DNA of 64,000 nucleotides from assembly GCF_004564355.1 (NCBI RefSeq), contig NZ_CP038266.1, forward strand, positions 372,001 to 436,000, in the 5' to 3' direction. This document shows positions 39,904 through 48,180 of the stretch, piece by piece (the stretch's first letter is position 1; each line of letters opens with the position of its first letter). The DNA comes from Microbacterium wangchenii. Lineage in GTDB: Bacteria > Actinomycetota > Actinomycetes > Actinomycetales > Microbacteriaceae. The position numbers were made by a program, and so were the translations under genes. The notes under the pieces are model-generated. The model was given only the letters and a program-made list of their open reading frames with translations, was not told the origin of the DNA and made no database searches.

Positions 39904-41409
39904 ATGAAAGCAACCACACGCGAGTGGATCGGGCTCGCCGTCCTCGGCCTCCCCACCCTCCTGATCTCCATCGACGTCGGCGTCCTCTATCTGGCGCTGC
40001 CATCGATCACCGAATCGCTCGGCGCGAACGCCATCGAGCAGCTGTGGATTCTCGACGTCTACTCGTTCCTGCTGGCGGGCTTCCTGCTCACGATGGGGAA
40101 TGTGGGCGACCGCATCGGGCGGCGAAGACTGCTCCTCATCGGCTCGGCCGCGTTCGCCGTCGCCTCGCTGTGGGCCGCCTTCGCCTCGACGCCCGGTGAG
40201 CTGATCGCCGCCCGCGCAGGCCTCGGCGTCGCCGCGGCGACGCTTGCGCCATCCACCATGGCGCTGCTGCGGAACATGTTCCATGACCCGCAGCAGCTGG
40301 CCACCGCCATCGGAGTGTGGTTCGCGTGCTTCATGGGCGGCGTGGTGGTCGGCCCGCTCATCGGCGGGATGCTGCTGGAGTGGCTGTGGTGGGGATCGGT
40401 CTTCCTCCTCGCCGTCCCGGTGATGGTGGTCCTTCTCATCCTCGGGCCGCTTCTGCTCCCGGAGTACCGCGTCCCGCACCCGGGACCGATCGACGGTGCG
40501 AGTGTGGCGCTGTCGTTGGCGACCGTGCTGCCGGTGGTCTGGGCGGTCAAAGAGGTGGCGCGGGATGGATCGGTCACATGGACACCCCTCGTGGCCGCGA
40601 TGGTGGGACTGGTTGCCGGCGCCGTGTTCGTCCGGCGGCAGCGGAATCTGGCCACGCCGCTGCTGGACCTGTCGATGTTCCGCACCCGGGTGTTCAGCGG
40701 GTCGTTGGTGATCGTCCTCGTGACCGGCGTCGCCATGGCCGGTCTGTCTCTGGTCGCCGCCGTGTATCTGCAGTCCGTTCTCGGCCTGTCGCCGCTGGCG
40801 GTCGGTGCACTGCTCATCCCGCAGAGCGTGGCGATGCTGGCTGGCTTCCAGATCGCGCCGGCGCTTTCTCGTCGCCTCCCGCTCATCGCGGTCGCCGTCA
40901 TCGGCTTGTCGCTGGCGTCGGCGGGATTCCTCGTGGTGGCCGTGCTCCCCGTGATGCCCGGCTCAGGCGTCCTCGTCGTCGGCCTGTGCGTGGCGAGCTT
41001 CGGTGCATCCTTCCCGATGGCCGTGCTCAGTGCGGTCATGCTGGGCTCGGTCGAGCCGGCCAGGGCGGGGGCAGCCGCAGCGGTGAACGAAGCCAGCGGG
41101 GAACTCGGGGTGGCGATGGGCGTCGCGCTGCTCGGCAGCCTTGCCGCCGGCGTGTACGCCGTGACGCTTGCGGCTCTGCAGCCAGAGGCCTCCTCGCTCG
41201 CCTTGGCGTCGCTGGAGAGCGCGGTGCGCGGCGAGGATGCAGTCGTGGCCAGCGCTGCCCGAGAGGCGTACACGGTCGCCGTCTCCGCGGTGGGGTTGGC
41301 GGGCGCGGTCATCTTCACGGCGCTCGCCGGTGCCGCCGGTCCGCTGCTGCGACGCGGCACCGCACCCGAGGGCGCGGCGGAGGATGCTGACGCCGCGCAC
41401 CATGCGTGA
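39904..41409 (+). CDS. MFS drug exporter, DHA2 family (14 helices)
   Basis: Major facilitator protein of 501 residues. It has the motif LLTMGNVGDRIGRRRLLLIG in the first cytoplasmic loop, ARAGLGVAAATLAPSTMALLRN, and a motif-C-like GVWFACFMGGVVVGPLIGG. DHA2 members such as SmvA/QacA export quaternary cations and drugs by proton antiport. AAGGAG precedes ATG. The gene lies behind its own terminator-separated promoter region; no local regulator is coupled to it. Confidence 0.88.
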   Translation: MKATTREWIGLAVLGLPTLLISIDVGVLYLALPSITESLGANAIEQLWILDVYSFLLAGFLLTMGNVGDRIGRRRLLLIGSAAFAVASLWAAFASTPGELIAARAGLGVAAATLAPSTMALLRNMFHDPQQLATAIGVWFACFMGGVVVGPLIGGMLLEWLWWGSVFLLAVPVMVVLLILGPLLLPEYRVPHPGPIDGASVALSLATVLPVVWAVKEVARDGSVTWTPLVAAMVGLVAGAVFVRRQRNLATPLLDLSMFRTRVFSGSLVIVLVTGVAMAGLSLVAAVYLQSVLGLSPLAVGALLIPQSVAMLAGFQIAPALSRRLPLIAVAVIGLSLASAGFLVVAVLPVMPGSGVLVVGLCVASFGASFPMAVLSAVMLGSVEPARAGAAAAVNEASGELGVAMGVALLGSLAAGVYAVTLAALQPEASSLALASLESAVRGEDAVVASAAREAYTVAVSAVGLAGAVIFTALAGAAGPLLRRGTAPEGAAEDADAAHHA

Positions 41410-41430
41410 GCGGGCGGGCGGATCCCACGG

Positions 41431-42324
41431 TCACGTACGCGGGGCACCGAGCAGATCCTCCGCCACGACATCCCAGTCGGTTCCGCCCGGCCAGCGGGCC
41501 ATCGCACGCGCGGACGCATCCCTCACCAGCGCGGCCGCGGCCGGGTCGATCCCCGCGTCGCGGCTGGTCTGGACGATGCGGTCGAGGAAGGCGAGACACA
41601 TGTCCAGGCGCGCCTGGCCGCTGTCGTAGCGTCGCCGCACGACGGCGTCGGTGAGGTCGGCGAGCGACTCGCCGACGGTCGCCACGGCCGATCGCGCATA
41701 GGGGAGGAACCGGCCGGGATCGATGCCGAATGTGCCGGCGAGGGCGGTGGCGTGCAGGTGCGTGTAGATGCCGACGAAATAGAGGTCGAGCATCGCCAGA
41801 TCCAGCGCCGCGGGAACGGCGTGGTCGTCGCCGAGGACGTCGCTGGTGCCGCCCAGGGCGGCCATCACCGGCGCGAGGGCACCCCGGTCTTCGGATGCAC
41901 CGGCGTAGAGCACGGCACAGTCCGCCGTGCCGACCAGTGGCGTGGGCACCATGACGGCTCCGGTGACGTAGCGGATGCCCCGGCCGGCCGCATCCCGTGC
42001 CGACGCCACGGTGTCTTCGGGTGTTCCGCTGGAGACGTTCAGCACGACGCGGTCGCCCGCCGCCGGTGCGATCTCGGCCAGGAGCGCACCGCTGGCCGCA
42101 TGGTCGCGGACGCACACGATGACGATGCCGGCCGCCGCGACCGCCTCCACGGGTGTGTCCGCGACCGCGACGTCGCCGGGCAGGCCCAGCTCCGGCGCGG
42201 TGCGACGCGTCCGGTTCCACGCGACGACCTGATGCCCTGCCGCGGCCGAGGCGCGTGCGATGGCCGCACCCATCGGTCCCAGGCCGAGCACCGCGATGAC
42301 TGGCGGTATTCCGTTGGTGTTCAT
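41431..42324 (-). CDS. NAD(P)-binding dehydrogenase, 3-hydroxyisobutyrate/imine-reductase type
   Basis: Two-domain oxidoreductase of 297 residues. The N-terminal Rossmann loop is VLGLGPMGAAIARASAAAGHQV with WNRTRRTAPE after it, and LNVSSGTPEDTVASA is the conserved substrate loop. The helical C-terminal domain (NAD-binding 11-like) has the imine-reductase look: LAMLDLYFVGIYTHLHATAL. Imine reduction or beta-hydroxyacid oxidation is possible. ATG 42324 is preferred over an upstream in-frame start at 42369. Divergent from an HxlR regulator, its probable controller. Confidence 0.82.
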   Translation of the reverse strand: MNTNGIPPVIAVLGLGPMGAAIARASAAAGHQVVAWNRTRRTAPELGLPGDVAVADTPVEAVAAAGIVIVCVRDHAASGALLAEIAPAAGDRVVLNVSSGTPEDTVASARDAAGRGIRYVTGAVMVPTPLVGTADCAVLYAGASEDRGALAPVMAALGGTSDVLGDDHAVPAALDLAMLDLYFVGIYTHLHATALAGTFGIDPGRFLPYARSAVATVGESLADLTDAVVRRRYDSGQARLDMCLAFLDRIVQTSRDAGIDPAAAALVRDASARAMARWPGGTDWDVVAEDLLGAPRT

Positions 42325-42403
42325 CCCCCGATCGTCTGTCGCCGCTGCGGCCGCGTCCAGTACGCACATATAAGTAAGGAATGCGCAGGGGAAAGAGGTC
42401 GGG

Positions 42404-42751
42404 ATGAGCGCCCCAGACGATCAGTGCGGAGTGAACGTCGTCCTCGCCCTCGTCGGCTCGAAGTGGAAGCCGACGATCCTGTGGCGCCTCGCCGAGGGCG
42501 ACCACCGGTTCGCCGAGCTGCGCCGCTCGGTGGGCGCCGTCTCGGAGAAGGTGCTCGCCGAACAGCTCCGTGAGTTGGAGCGGGATGGGCTCGTCTCGCG
42601 CACCGAGTACGATGGCTTCCCGCGCCGGGTGGAGTACCGGCTCACCGGTGCCGGCCGAGAACTCGACGCGATGCTCGAGCCCGTGGGCGAGTGGGGGCAC
42701 CGTTTCGCGGCGTCGCCACAGCCGCAGGCCGCGGGAGCCGGCGGCGCATGA
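42404..42751 (+). CDS. HxlR family regulator
   Basis: HxlR winged helix of 115 residues: CGVNVVLALVGSKWKPTILWRLAEG, HRFAELRRSVGAVSEKVLAEQLRELERDGLV and the wing FPRRVEYRLTGAG. The usual N-terminal Cys sensor is present (DQCGV). AAAGAGGTCGGG precedes ATG. Divergent from an oxidoreductase gene, a standard HxlR target layout, and coupled by ATGA to the next gene. Confidence 0.88.
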   Translation: MSAPDDQCGVNVVLALVGSKWKPTILWRLAEGDHRFAELRRSVGAVSEKVLAEQLRELERDGLVSRTEYDGFPRRVEYRLTGAGRELDAMLEPVGEWGHRFAASPQPQAAGAGGA

Positions 42752-43212
42752 GCGCGCCCGCCGGCGACCTGTCGCTGCCCCGCGTCGACGTGAACTCCGT
42801 ACGCGTGGCCGCGTCGGCCGAACGCGTGTGGGACACGCTCATCGAGAGCATCCCCGCCGGGCTGGCGTTCCCCTCGCCGTTCCTCCGCCTCATCGGCGCG
42901 GATCCCGCCGCCCCTGCGGGGGCCCTCCCCGAAGCCGGGGCCGCCATCCCCGGCTTCGCCGTCGCCGACGTGCTGCCTCGGCGACGCCTCACCCTCGTCG
43001 GTCGCCACCACTTCTCGCGGTACGAGCTGCTGTTCACGGTCGAACGGGCACCTCTCGGCGCGATGCTCTCCGCGTACACGAGGGCCGAGTTCCCTGGACT
43101 CCTGGGATGGGGCTACCGGCTCCTGGTGATCCGCTCAGGCGCGCATCGGGTCATCACGCGGCGCTTCCTCCGAGGGATCGCCCGCAGGGCCGTCCGCGCG
43201 CCTCGGGCCTGA
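42748..43212 (+). CDS. SRPBCC-like protein coupled to HxlR
   Basis: Protein of 154 residues with an SRPBCC-like start (VNSVRVAASAERVWDTLIESIPAG) and a mid-section RLTLVGRHHFSRYELLFTVE that looks like strands of the same fold. The C-terminus is Arg-rich. ATG overlaps the HxlR stop; an upstream in-frame start lies inside the HxlR gene. No catalytic motif. Third SRPBCC-type gene coupled to a small regulator in this window. Confidence 0.6.
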   Translation: MSAPAGDLSLPRVDVNSVRVAASAERVWDTLIESIPAGLAFPSPFLRLIGADPAAPAGALPEAGAAIPGFAVADVLPRRRLTLVGRHHFSRYELLFTVERAPLGAMLSAYTRAEFPGLLGWGYRLLVIRSGAHRVITRRFLRGIARRAVRAPRA

Positions 43213-43241
43213 CGCTCGGGCGGCCGAACGGCGCTGCGTGG

Positions 43242-43601
43242 TCAGATCGCGAAGCAGAAGACGAACGTCGCCACGCAGATGGCGAGCATCCCCAGCGCGT
43301 TCAGGTAGAAGTCCCGCCCGAGATAGCGTGCGCGGATGTGCATGGTCGCTGCGACGAGGAAGTAGAGCACCAGTGCGCCGGAGGTGACAGCCCCGAGGTA
43401 GGGGATCCAGATCCCGGCGATGAGGCCCGCGGCGGCGGCGAACTTGATCGGCGGCATCAGCCACCAGTACCGGCGCGGCCACTTCACGCCTTCGAAGCAG
43501 CGGGCGATGAAGCCGGCCGGTCGGAGGCACAGGAGGCCATCGACCAGTTGGATCGCGGCCAGCACGATGACCGGCCACACCGGATCAGGCAGAGACCACA
43601 T
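43242..43601 (-). CDS. DoxX-like membrane protein
   Basis: Four-helix membrane protein of 119 residues (DoxX/DUF family): PVIVLAAIQLVDGLLCL, the FAAAAGLIAGIWIPYLGAV segment, SGALVLYFLVAATMHI and ALGMLAICVATFVFCF. DoxX relatives are linked to thiol or quinone redox and detoxification. ATG 43601 has GGAAGGA upstream. A 17-base palindrome, also matched near the TetR gene upstream, sits in its promoter, so TetR control is likely. Confidence 0.78.
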   Translation of the reverse strand: MWSLPDPVWPVIVLAAIQLVDGLLCLRPAGFIARCFEGVKWPRRYWWLMPPIKFAAAAGLIAGIWIPYLGAVTSGALVLYFLVAATMHIRARYLGRDFYLNALGMLAICVATFVFCFAI

Positions 43602-43625
43602 GACAGTCCTTCCGTCGAGTTGCCC

Positions 43626-43642
43626 TACCATACCGTATGGTA
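43626..43642. promoter_or_regulatory. TetR operator at the DoxX promoter
   Basis: TACCATACCGTATGGTA is a perfect 17-base dyad around one central base. It sits about 25 bases upstream of the DoxX-like start and overlaps -10-like sequences. It shares TACC/GGTA arms with the dyad at 44298-44315 beside the TetR gene. Confidence 0.65.
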
Positions 43643-43702
43643 CGGAGCGGCGACAGGGCAGACGCGGTCTCGGTCGATGCGCCGTCCCCGCCGCATCCGC
43701 CG

Positions 43703-44290
43703 TCACCCCTGGGGAGCAGGGCCCGGTGCGTCGGGAACGAGCGGCAGCAGCAACTCGAACACGCCCTGAAGCTCTTCCGCGCCGACCGGCGGCATCGCCA
43801 TGGCCCCGCCGACTGCGACCAGGTACGGCAGCAGCGCGGCGGCGTGCGCCTGCGCATCGCTGTGCACCAGCGGACGCCACACGCTCTGCAGTGCGCGGAC
43901 GCGTGCCTCGTCGACGCGCGCCTGAACGGTGCGCGCCTCCGCATCGGTGGTCGCCCAGGCGCGCACCGCGACTTCCAGCTGCGGGCGATACAGGCCCGCA
44001 TCGTGCGGTTGGATGAGCGCGGTGAGCCGCGCGAGGATCTCGCGCGGCCCGGCGTCGGCGTCCGAGTCGCCCTGTCCGGCGATGGCATCGTCCAGTGCGT
44101 CGATGCACAGGTGCTCGAAGCACTCGAGCACGGCACGCTTGTAGGCCTCGGCGCCATCGAAGTGGTGGTGGAACGAGCCCTTCGACAACCCGATGCGCGC
44201 CGCGACCCGATCGATGCGCAGCCCCGCGGCGCCCTCCTCTGCGAGGACGCGCAGGCCCTCGTCCAACCAGCGATCCCGTGCAGCGCTCAT
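43703..44290 (-). CDS. TetR family regulator
   Basis: TetR protein of 195 residues: WLDEGLRVLAEEGAAGLRIDRVAARIG, then SKGSFHHHFDGAEAYKRAVLE. The C-terminal ligand domain is typical of small TetR proteins. ATG has TACGGT six bases upstream on the minus strand (leaderless), and that element is inside a palindrome. It is upstream of and codirectional with the DoxX-like gene, and a related palindrome sits there too. Confidence 0.88.
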   Translation of the reverse strand: MSAARDRWLDEGLRVLAEEGAAGLRIDRVAARIGLSKGSFHHHFDGAEAYKRAVLECFEHLCIDALDDAIAGQGDSDADAGPREILARLTALIQPHDAGLYRPQLEVAVRAWATTDAEARTVQARVDEARVRALQSVWRPLVHSDAQAHAAALLPYLVAVGGAMAMPPVGAEELQGVFELLLPLVPDAPGPAPQG

Positions 44291-44297
44291 CGGCTGA

Positions 44298-44315
44298 CCG
44301 TACCATCCGGTACGG
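44298..44315. promoter_or_regulatory. TetR operator over its own -10 element
   Basis: CCGTACC-ATCC-GGTACGG is a perfect seven-base inverted repeat. It overlaps the minus-strand -10 TACGGT (44297-44302) of the TetR gene. A similar dyad lies at 43626-43642. Confidence 0.65.
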
Positions 44316-44420
44316 CACGGAGGAGCCGTATGGCCGCCGGACGTTCATCCACTGCCAACCTCGGCCGGGTCGACACCGGACGCTATCGCAGCGCATGAGT
44401 GCGCGGTTAGCATGCCCGCC

Positions 44421-45071
44421 ATGACACGACCCGACCGCCCGCACGGCGTGGGCGCCGCGACCGCGACCGCGACGCCGAGGGTCACCGCCTTCGGTTGGAC
44501 TCCGCTGATGCAGGCGGCGTGGAATTCCGTCCGCGCCGAGGAGGAGGAGGCCATCTTCCACCACAGCGTCCGGGTCTACCTCCTCGCGCTGGCACAGGCC
44601 CCCGAGATCGGCGCGCGCCCGGACCCCGAGGCCCTGTTCCTGGCCTGCATCTTCCACGACTACGGAACCGCCCCCGACGAACCGGGTCCGGAGCGGTTCG
44701 AGGTCGAGGGAGCGGATGCCGCAGCCCGGTTCCTCACGGAGGCCGGCTGGGACGCCGCGCGCATCGACGAGGTGTGGCAGGCCATCGCCCTGCACACCAC
44801 GCCCGGCATCGCCGAACGGAGGGGACCGATCCCCCTTCTCACGCGGCTGGGCGTGCGGGCCGACTTCGGCGGAGGCACCGTCTCTCCGGCGATCAGGCGC
44901 GACGTCGAACACGAGTATCCGCGCCTGGAGATCGAGCGCGTGCTGGCCGACGCCGTCGTGCGCCAGGCCTTGGACCGACCGGAGAAGGCACCCTCCGGCT
45001 CGTGGGCCGGGGCGATGAGAGCGGCCTTCCTGGCCGATCCCACTCGCCCCGGCCTGAACCCTGCCTTCTGA
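44421..45071 (+). CDS. HD-domain phosphohydrolase/cyanamide-hydratase-like protein
   Basis: HD-domain protein of 216 residues with metal ligands in IFHHSVRVYLLALAQ, LACIFHDYGT and ALHTTPGIAE. The order H...HD...H resembles cyanamide hydratase and small HD phosphohydrolases. ATG 44421 is preferred to ATG 44412 because the -10-like TAGCAT ends seven bases before it, matching the leaderless pattern. Divergent from the TetR gene. Substrate unknown. Confidence 0.78.
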   Translation: MTRPDRPHGVGAATATATPRVTAFGWTPLMQAAWNSVRAEEEEAIFHHSVRVYLLALAQAPEIGARPDPEALFLACIFHDYGTAPDEPGPERFEVEGADAAARFLTEAGWDAARIDEVWQAIALHTTPGIAERRGPIPLLTRLGVRADFGGGTVSPAIRRDVEHEYPRLEIERVLADAVVRQALDRPEKAPSGSWAGAMRAAFLADPTRPGLNPAF

Positions 45072-45084
45072 CCGGCCCGCACCC

Positions 45085-45837
45085 ATGGACATCCCCGGCG
45101 CCGCGCTCCTGTGCGTCCTCGCGGTCCTCGGCGCCGGCCTGCAGCGGATCTCCGGCATGGGATTCGCCCTGACCGTGGCCCCCTTCGCTGTCGTCGTGGC
45201 AGGACCGGGGGGCGGAATCGCCGTCGTCAACGCGTGCTCGGCCCTGTTGGCGGCGGTGCTCACGGTGCACCTGCGGCAGAGCATCGACCTGCGCCGGGCG
45301 GCGGTGCTCACGTGCTTCGGGATCGTGGGCGTCGGTGCCGGGGCCCTGATGGCACGCGTCGTCCCGGGCGCGTGGCTAGAGATCGTCATCGGCGTGCTGG
45401 TGATCGCGTCGATCCTGCTGGTCAGCCGTCCCCGGCTGCCGGGGGCGCGAACCCGCGGCGGCGGAACGGTCGGCGCGGGCCTTGCCAGCGGCTTCATGAG
45501 CGTGACCGCCGGGATCAGCGGTCCGCCGCTGGCGCTCTACGCCGTCGCCACTGGGTGGGAGCCGCAGCGCTTCGCCGCGACCGTTCAGCCCGTCTTCCTC
45601 GTGCTGGGCGCCACGTCGTTCGCCACGAAGGTGCTCGTTCCCCGCGGCGCTCTGGACGGATCGGTGAACGGGATGCTGCTGGCAGCCGTCGCCGCCGCCG
45701 CCCTGTGCGGCGCCGCCCTGGCCGGGACGCTGGCGCGCATCATCCGCGCCGCCGTGGCCCGCCGCATCCTGCTCCTCGTGAGTGCCGTGGGTGGCCTGCT
45801 GGTGCTCGGGCGCGGCGCTGGGGACCTGCTGTCCTGA
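45085..45837 (+). CDS. TSUP (TauE/SafE) family anion permease
   Basis: Integral membrane protein of 250 residues with the TSUP two-repeat pattern: GAGLQRISGMGFALTVAPF near the start and GLASGFMSVTAGISGPPLALY in the second half. Eight helices are likely. Members export sulfite, sulfoacetate or other organic sulfonates. It starts 13 bases after the HD gene, probably in the same transcript. Substrate not deducible. Confidence 0.84.
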   Translation: MDIPGAALLCVLAVLGAGLQRISGMGFALTVAPFAVVVAGPGGGIAVVNACSALLAAVLTVHLRQSIDLRRAAVLTCFGIVGVGAGALMARVVPGAWLEIVIGVLVIASILLVSRPRLPGARTRGGGTVGAGLASGFMSVTAGISGPPLALYAVATGWEPQRFAATVQPVFLVLGATSFATKVLVPRGALDGSVNGMLLAAVAAAALCGAALAGTLARIIRAAVARRILLLVSAVGGLLVLGRGAGDLLS

Positions 45838-45870
45838 GGCCCGGAGACGTCCCTCGGAGCGGTTGCCCCG

Positions 45871-46500
45871 TCACGCCGGCGCACGTCGGGAGGCGGCGAG
45901 CCAGGCCGCCAAGCCCAGCAGGATCGCTCCGCAGACGCGTTCGATCCACACCGCCCCGCGCCGCTTGAGCAGACGGATCGCCTGCGCGCCGAGAAGCGCG
46001 TAGCCGAGCATGATGGCGAAATCGAGCGCGCAGAACACGATCCCGATGAGCACGTACTGCCCGAGCGGGGGCGCGGTGGGAATGATGAACTGCGGCAGCA
46101 GCGCGCCGACGAACAGGTAGCCCTTGGGATTGGTCACCGCGACGAGGAAGCTCTTGAGGAAGAGCGCGTGCCGCGAACCGCGCGGATCGGCAGCCGGGTC
46201 GCCCTGGAGGAGGCTGCCTCGAGCGATCAGCATGCGGAAGCCGAGGAAGACGAGGTATGCGACGCCGATCCACTTCACGATCGAGAACGCGGTCTCGCTC
46301 GCGAGCAGGAGCGCTCCGAGCCCCACCCCGACCGCGACGACGAGGACGACGTCCGAGGCCACGGCCCCCAGCATCCCGAACATCGCACGGCGCGTGCCGT
46401 AACGCGAGCCGTTGGCCAGGGCCAGCAGGACCGTGGGTCCCGGGATGGCGATGGCCACCGTCGCCGCGACCACGAACGCGAGGAGAGTCGGGGCGTTCAT
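45871..46500 (-). CDS. LysE family amino-acid exporter
   Basis: LysE/RhtB translocator of 209 residues. The N-terminal block is VAIAIPGPTVLLALANGSRYGTRRA, the family signature. FLGFRMLIARGSL and FLKSFLVAVTNPKGYLFVGALLPQF follow. Six helices are expected. It exports an amino acid or derivative. ATG 46500 is chosen; an in-frame GTG two codons upstream is possible. Stands alone between convergent and unrelated genes. Confidence 0.87.
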   Translation of the reverse strand: MNAPTLLAFVVAATVAIAIPGPTVLLALANGSRYGTRRAMFGMLGAVASDVVLVVAVGVGLGALLLASETAFSIVKWIGVAYLVFLGFRMLIARGSLLQGDPAADPRGSRHALFLKSFLVAVTNPKGYLFVGALLPQFIIPTAPPLGQYVLIGIVFCALDFAIMLGYALLGAQAIRLLKRRGAVWIERVCGAILLGLAAWLAASRRAPA

Positions 46501-46551
46501 GTGCACCGGCCTACCAGGCCGGGCCGCTCGCTGTCCACCGTCCGGTCCTCC

Positions 46552-48111
46552 TCAGTGCGTGGCATGACCGCCGGAGCCGACCCTGCCGCCGTCGCGGCTG
46601 GGCTCTCCGCGGGTCACGATGAACTGCGACATGAGCCCCTCGTCCTCGTGGAGGAGGAGGTGGCAGTGGATCATGTACGGTTGCTCGTCGTCGGCGTAGT
46701 CCTCGAACCGCATGATGATGCGGTACTGCCGGCGCGGCTCCAGGTAGATCGTGTCCTTCCAGCCGAGCAGCTCGGGCGGGGGCGGCGCGCCGTCGATGTC
46801 GAGCACCTGGAACTGCACGTCGTGCACGTGCCAGTTGTGCGGGAACAGGTCGCGGTTGGTGACCTCCCACACCTCGGTCGAGTCGACCTGCATCACCTCG
46901 TCGATGCGGTTCATGTCCATGCGCCGGCCGTTGATCTCGCGGTTCTGCACCTCGAAGCTGCGCTCGGTGTCCGCGTCGGCGGCGTCCAGTCGGGGGATGT
47001 CGGCGAACCGGTCGGCCAGCGGCGGCGATGCGGCGAGGGTCGGCGCCGCGCGCACGCGGAGGACATCGAACGTGTCCTCGCCGCCGTACGCGGAGGGCAG
47101 GACGACATCGCCCAGATCCGGCGGGAACGACTGGAGCATCGCCTCGGTGCCCGCCTCCACCGACACGACGATCTCCGCGCGCTCGCCGGGGGAGAGGCGG
47201 ACGTGGTCGGTCTCGGAGGGGGCCTCCAGCAGCCCGCCGTCCGTGGCGACGAGGGCGAAGGGGCGGCGGTCTTCGAATCCGAAGTCGTACGTGCGGGCGC
47301 TCGATCCGTTCAGCAGCCGTAGCCGCACCCGCTCGGTGGTGGCGTCCAGGACGGCGCCCCAGGCTCCGTTGGTGAGGACGACGTCGCCGAGCAGACCCAC
47401 TTCGTTCCCCTGCGCGTCGAGCTGGAACTGCCCGTCGTCGAGGAACTTCTTGTCCTGGACGATGACGGGGATGTCGTCGACGCCGTACTCGGAGGGCAGG
47501 CCGAAGTCCTGCTCCTCCGCGCTGTCGATGAGGAACATGCCCGCCAGCCCGCGCACCACGTGGTCCTCCGTACTGCCGTGGGGATGCGGGTGGTACCAGA
47601 GCGTCGCCGCCTCCTGATCGATGCGCCACGTCGGACGCCACTGAGTGCCCGGCTCCACCATCTGGTGCGGGCCGCCGTCCATCGCCGGTGGCAGGTGCAT
47701 GCCGTGCCAGTGCACCGTGGTGGCCTCGGGAAGGTCGTTCTGCACCTCCACGGCCACCTCCTCGCCCTGCTGCGCCCGCAGGGTGGGTCCGAGGAAATCG
47801 TCGTTGAACCCCCACGTCGGAGTGGTGCGGTCATCGCGCAGGAGCTGCTGCGACCCCTCCTGGGCCGTCAGGGAGAACACGCGCACGCCGTCGACGACCT
47901 CGGATTCGGCCAGTGGGGGGATGGGCAGTGCCGTCTCGAACGACGGCGGCCCGTCCGGCACGAACGCGGGGCCGCTGGAGGGGAAGGAGGGGAGGACCGA
48001 GCACGCGGTGACCGTCGCCACAGCGGTGAGCACGGTCGCACCCGCCAGCAGCGCCGGGCCGAGGAGGCTGCGGCGGCGACGGGAAGCGGAGCGGGCAGGG
48101 CGGGTTCTCAT
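46552..48111 (-). CDS. Multicopper oxidase, CueO-like lipoprotein
   Basis: Three-cupredoxin oxidase of 519 residues. Copper ligands: TTVHWHGMHLPP, WYHPHPHGST, HNWHVHDVQFQV and the T1/T3 motif MIHCHLLLHEDEGLM, which includes the Cys and axial Met. The signal peptide ends in a lipobox, TVTACS, so it acts on the outer surface. It probably oxidises Cu(I), other metals or phenols. ATG 48111 has TACGGT six bases upstream on the minus strand, so it is transcribed from its own leaderless promoter, separate from the MerB-like gene. Confidence 0.92.
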   Translation of the reverse strand: MRTRPARSASRRRRSLLGPALLAGATVLTAVATVTACSVLPSFPSSGPAFVPDGPPSFETALPIPPLAESEVVDGVRVFSLTAQEGSQQLLRDDRTTPTWGFNDDFLGPTLRAQQGEEVAVEVQNDLPEATTVHWHGMHLPPAMDGGPHQMVEPGTQWRPTWRIDQEAATLWYHPHPHGSTEDHVVRGLAGMFLIDSAEEQDFGLPSEYGVDDIPVIVQDKKFLDDGQFQLDAQGNEVGLLGDVVLTNGAWGAVLDATTERVRLRLLNGSSARTYDFGFEDRRPFALVATDGGLLEAPSETDHVRLSPGERAEIVVSVEAGTEAMLQSFPPDLGDVVLPSAYGGEDTFDVLRVRAAPTLAASPPLADRFADIPRLDAADADTERSFEVQNREINGRRMDMNRIDEVMQVDSTEVWEVTNRDLFPHNWHVHDVQFQVLDIDGAPPPPELLGWKDTIYLEPRRQYRIIMRFEDYADDEQPYMIHCHLLLHEDEGLMSQFIVTRGEPSRDGGRVGSGGHATH

Positions 48112-48180
48112 GCGGCCACCGTAGGAACGCCCGCACGGCGGCGCGTCCGGGGAGGATCGACATGTGGCGTCGCCCGGCGT

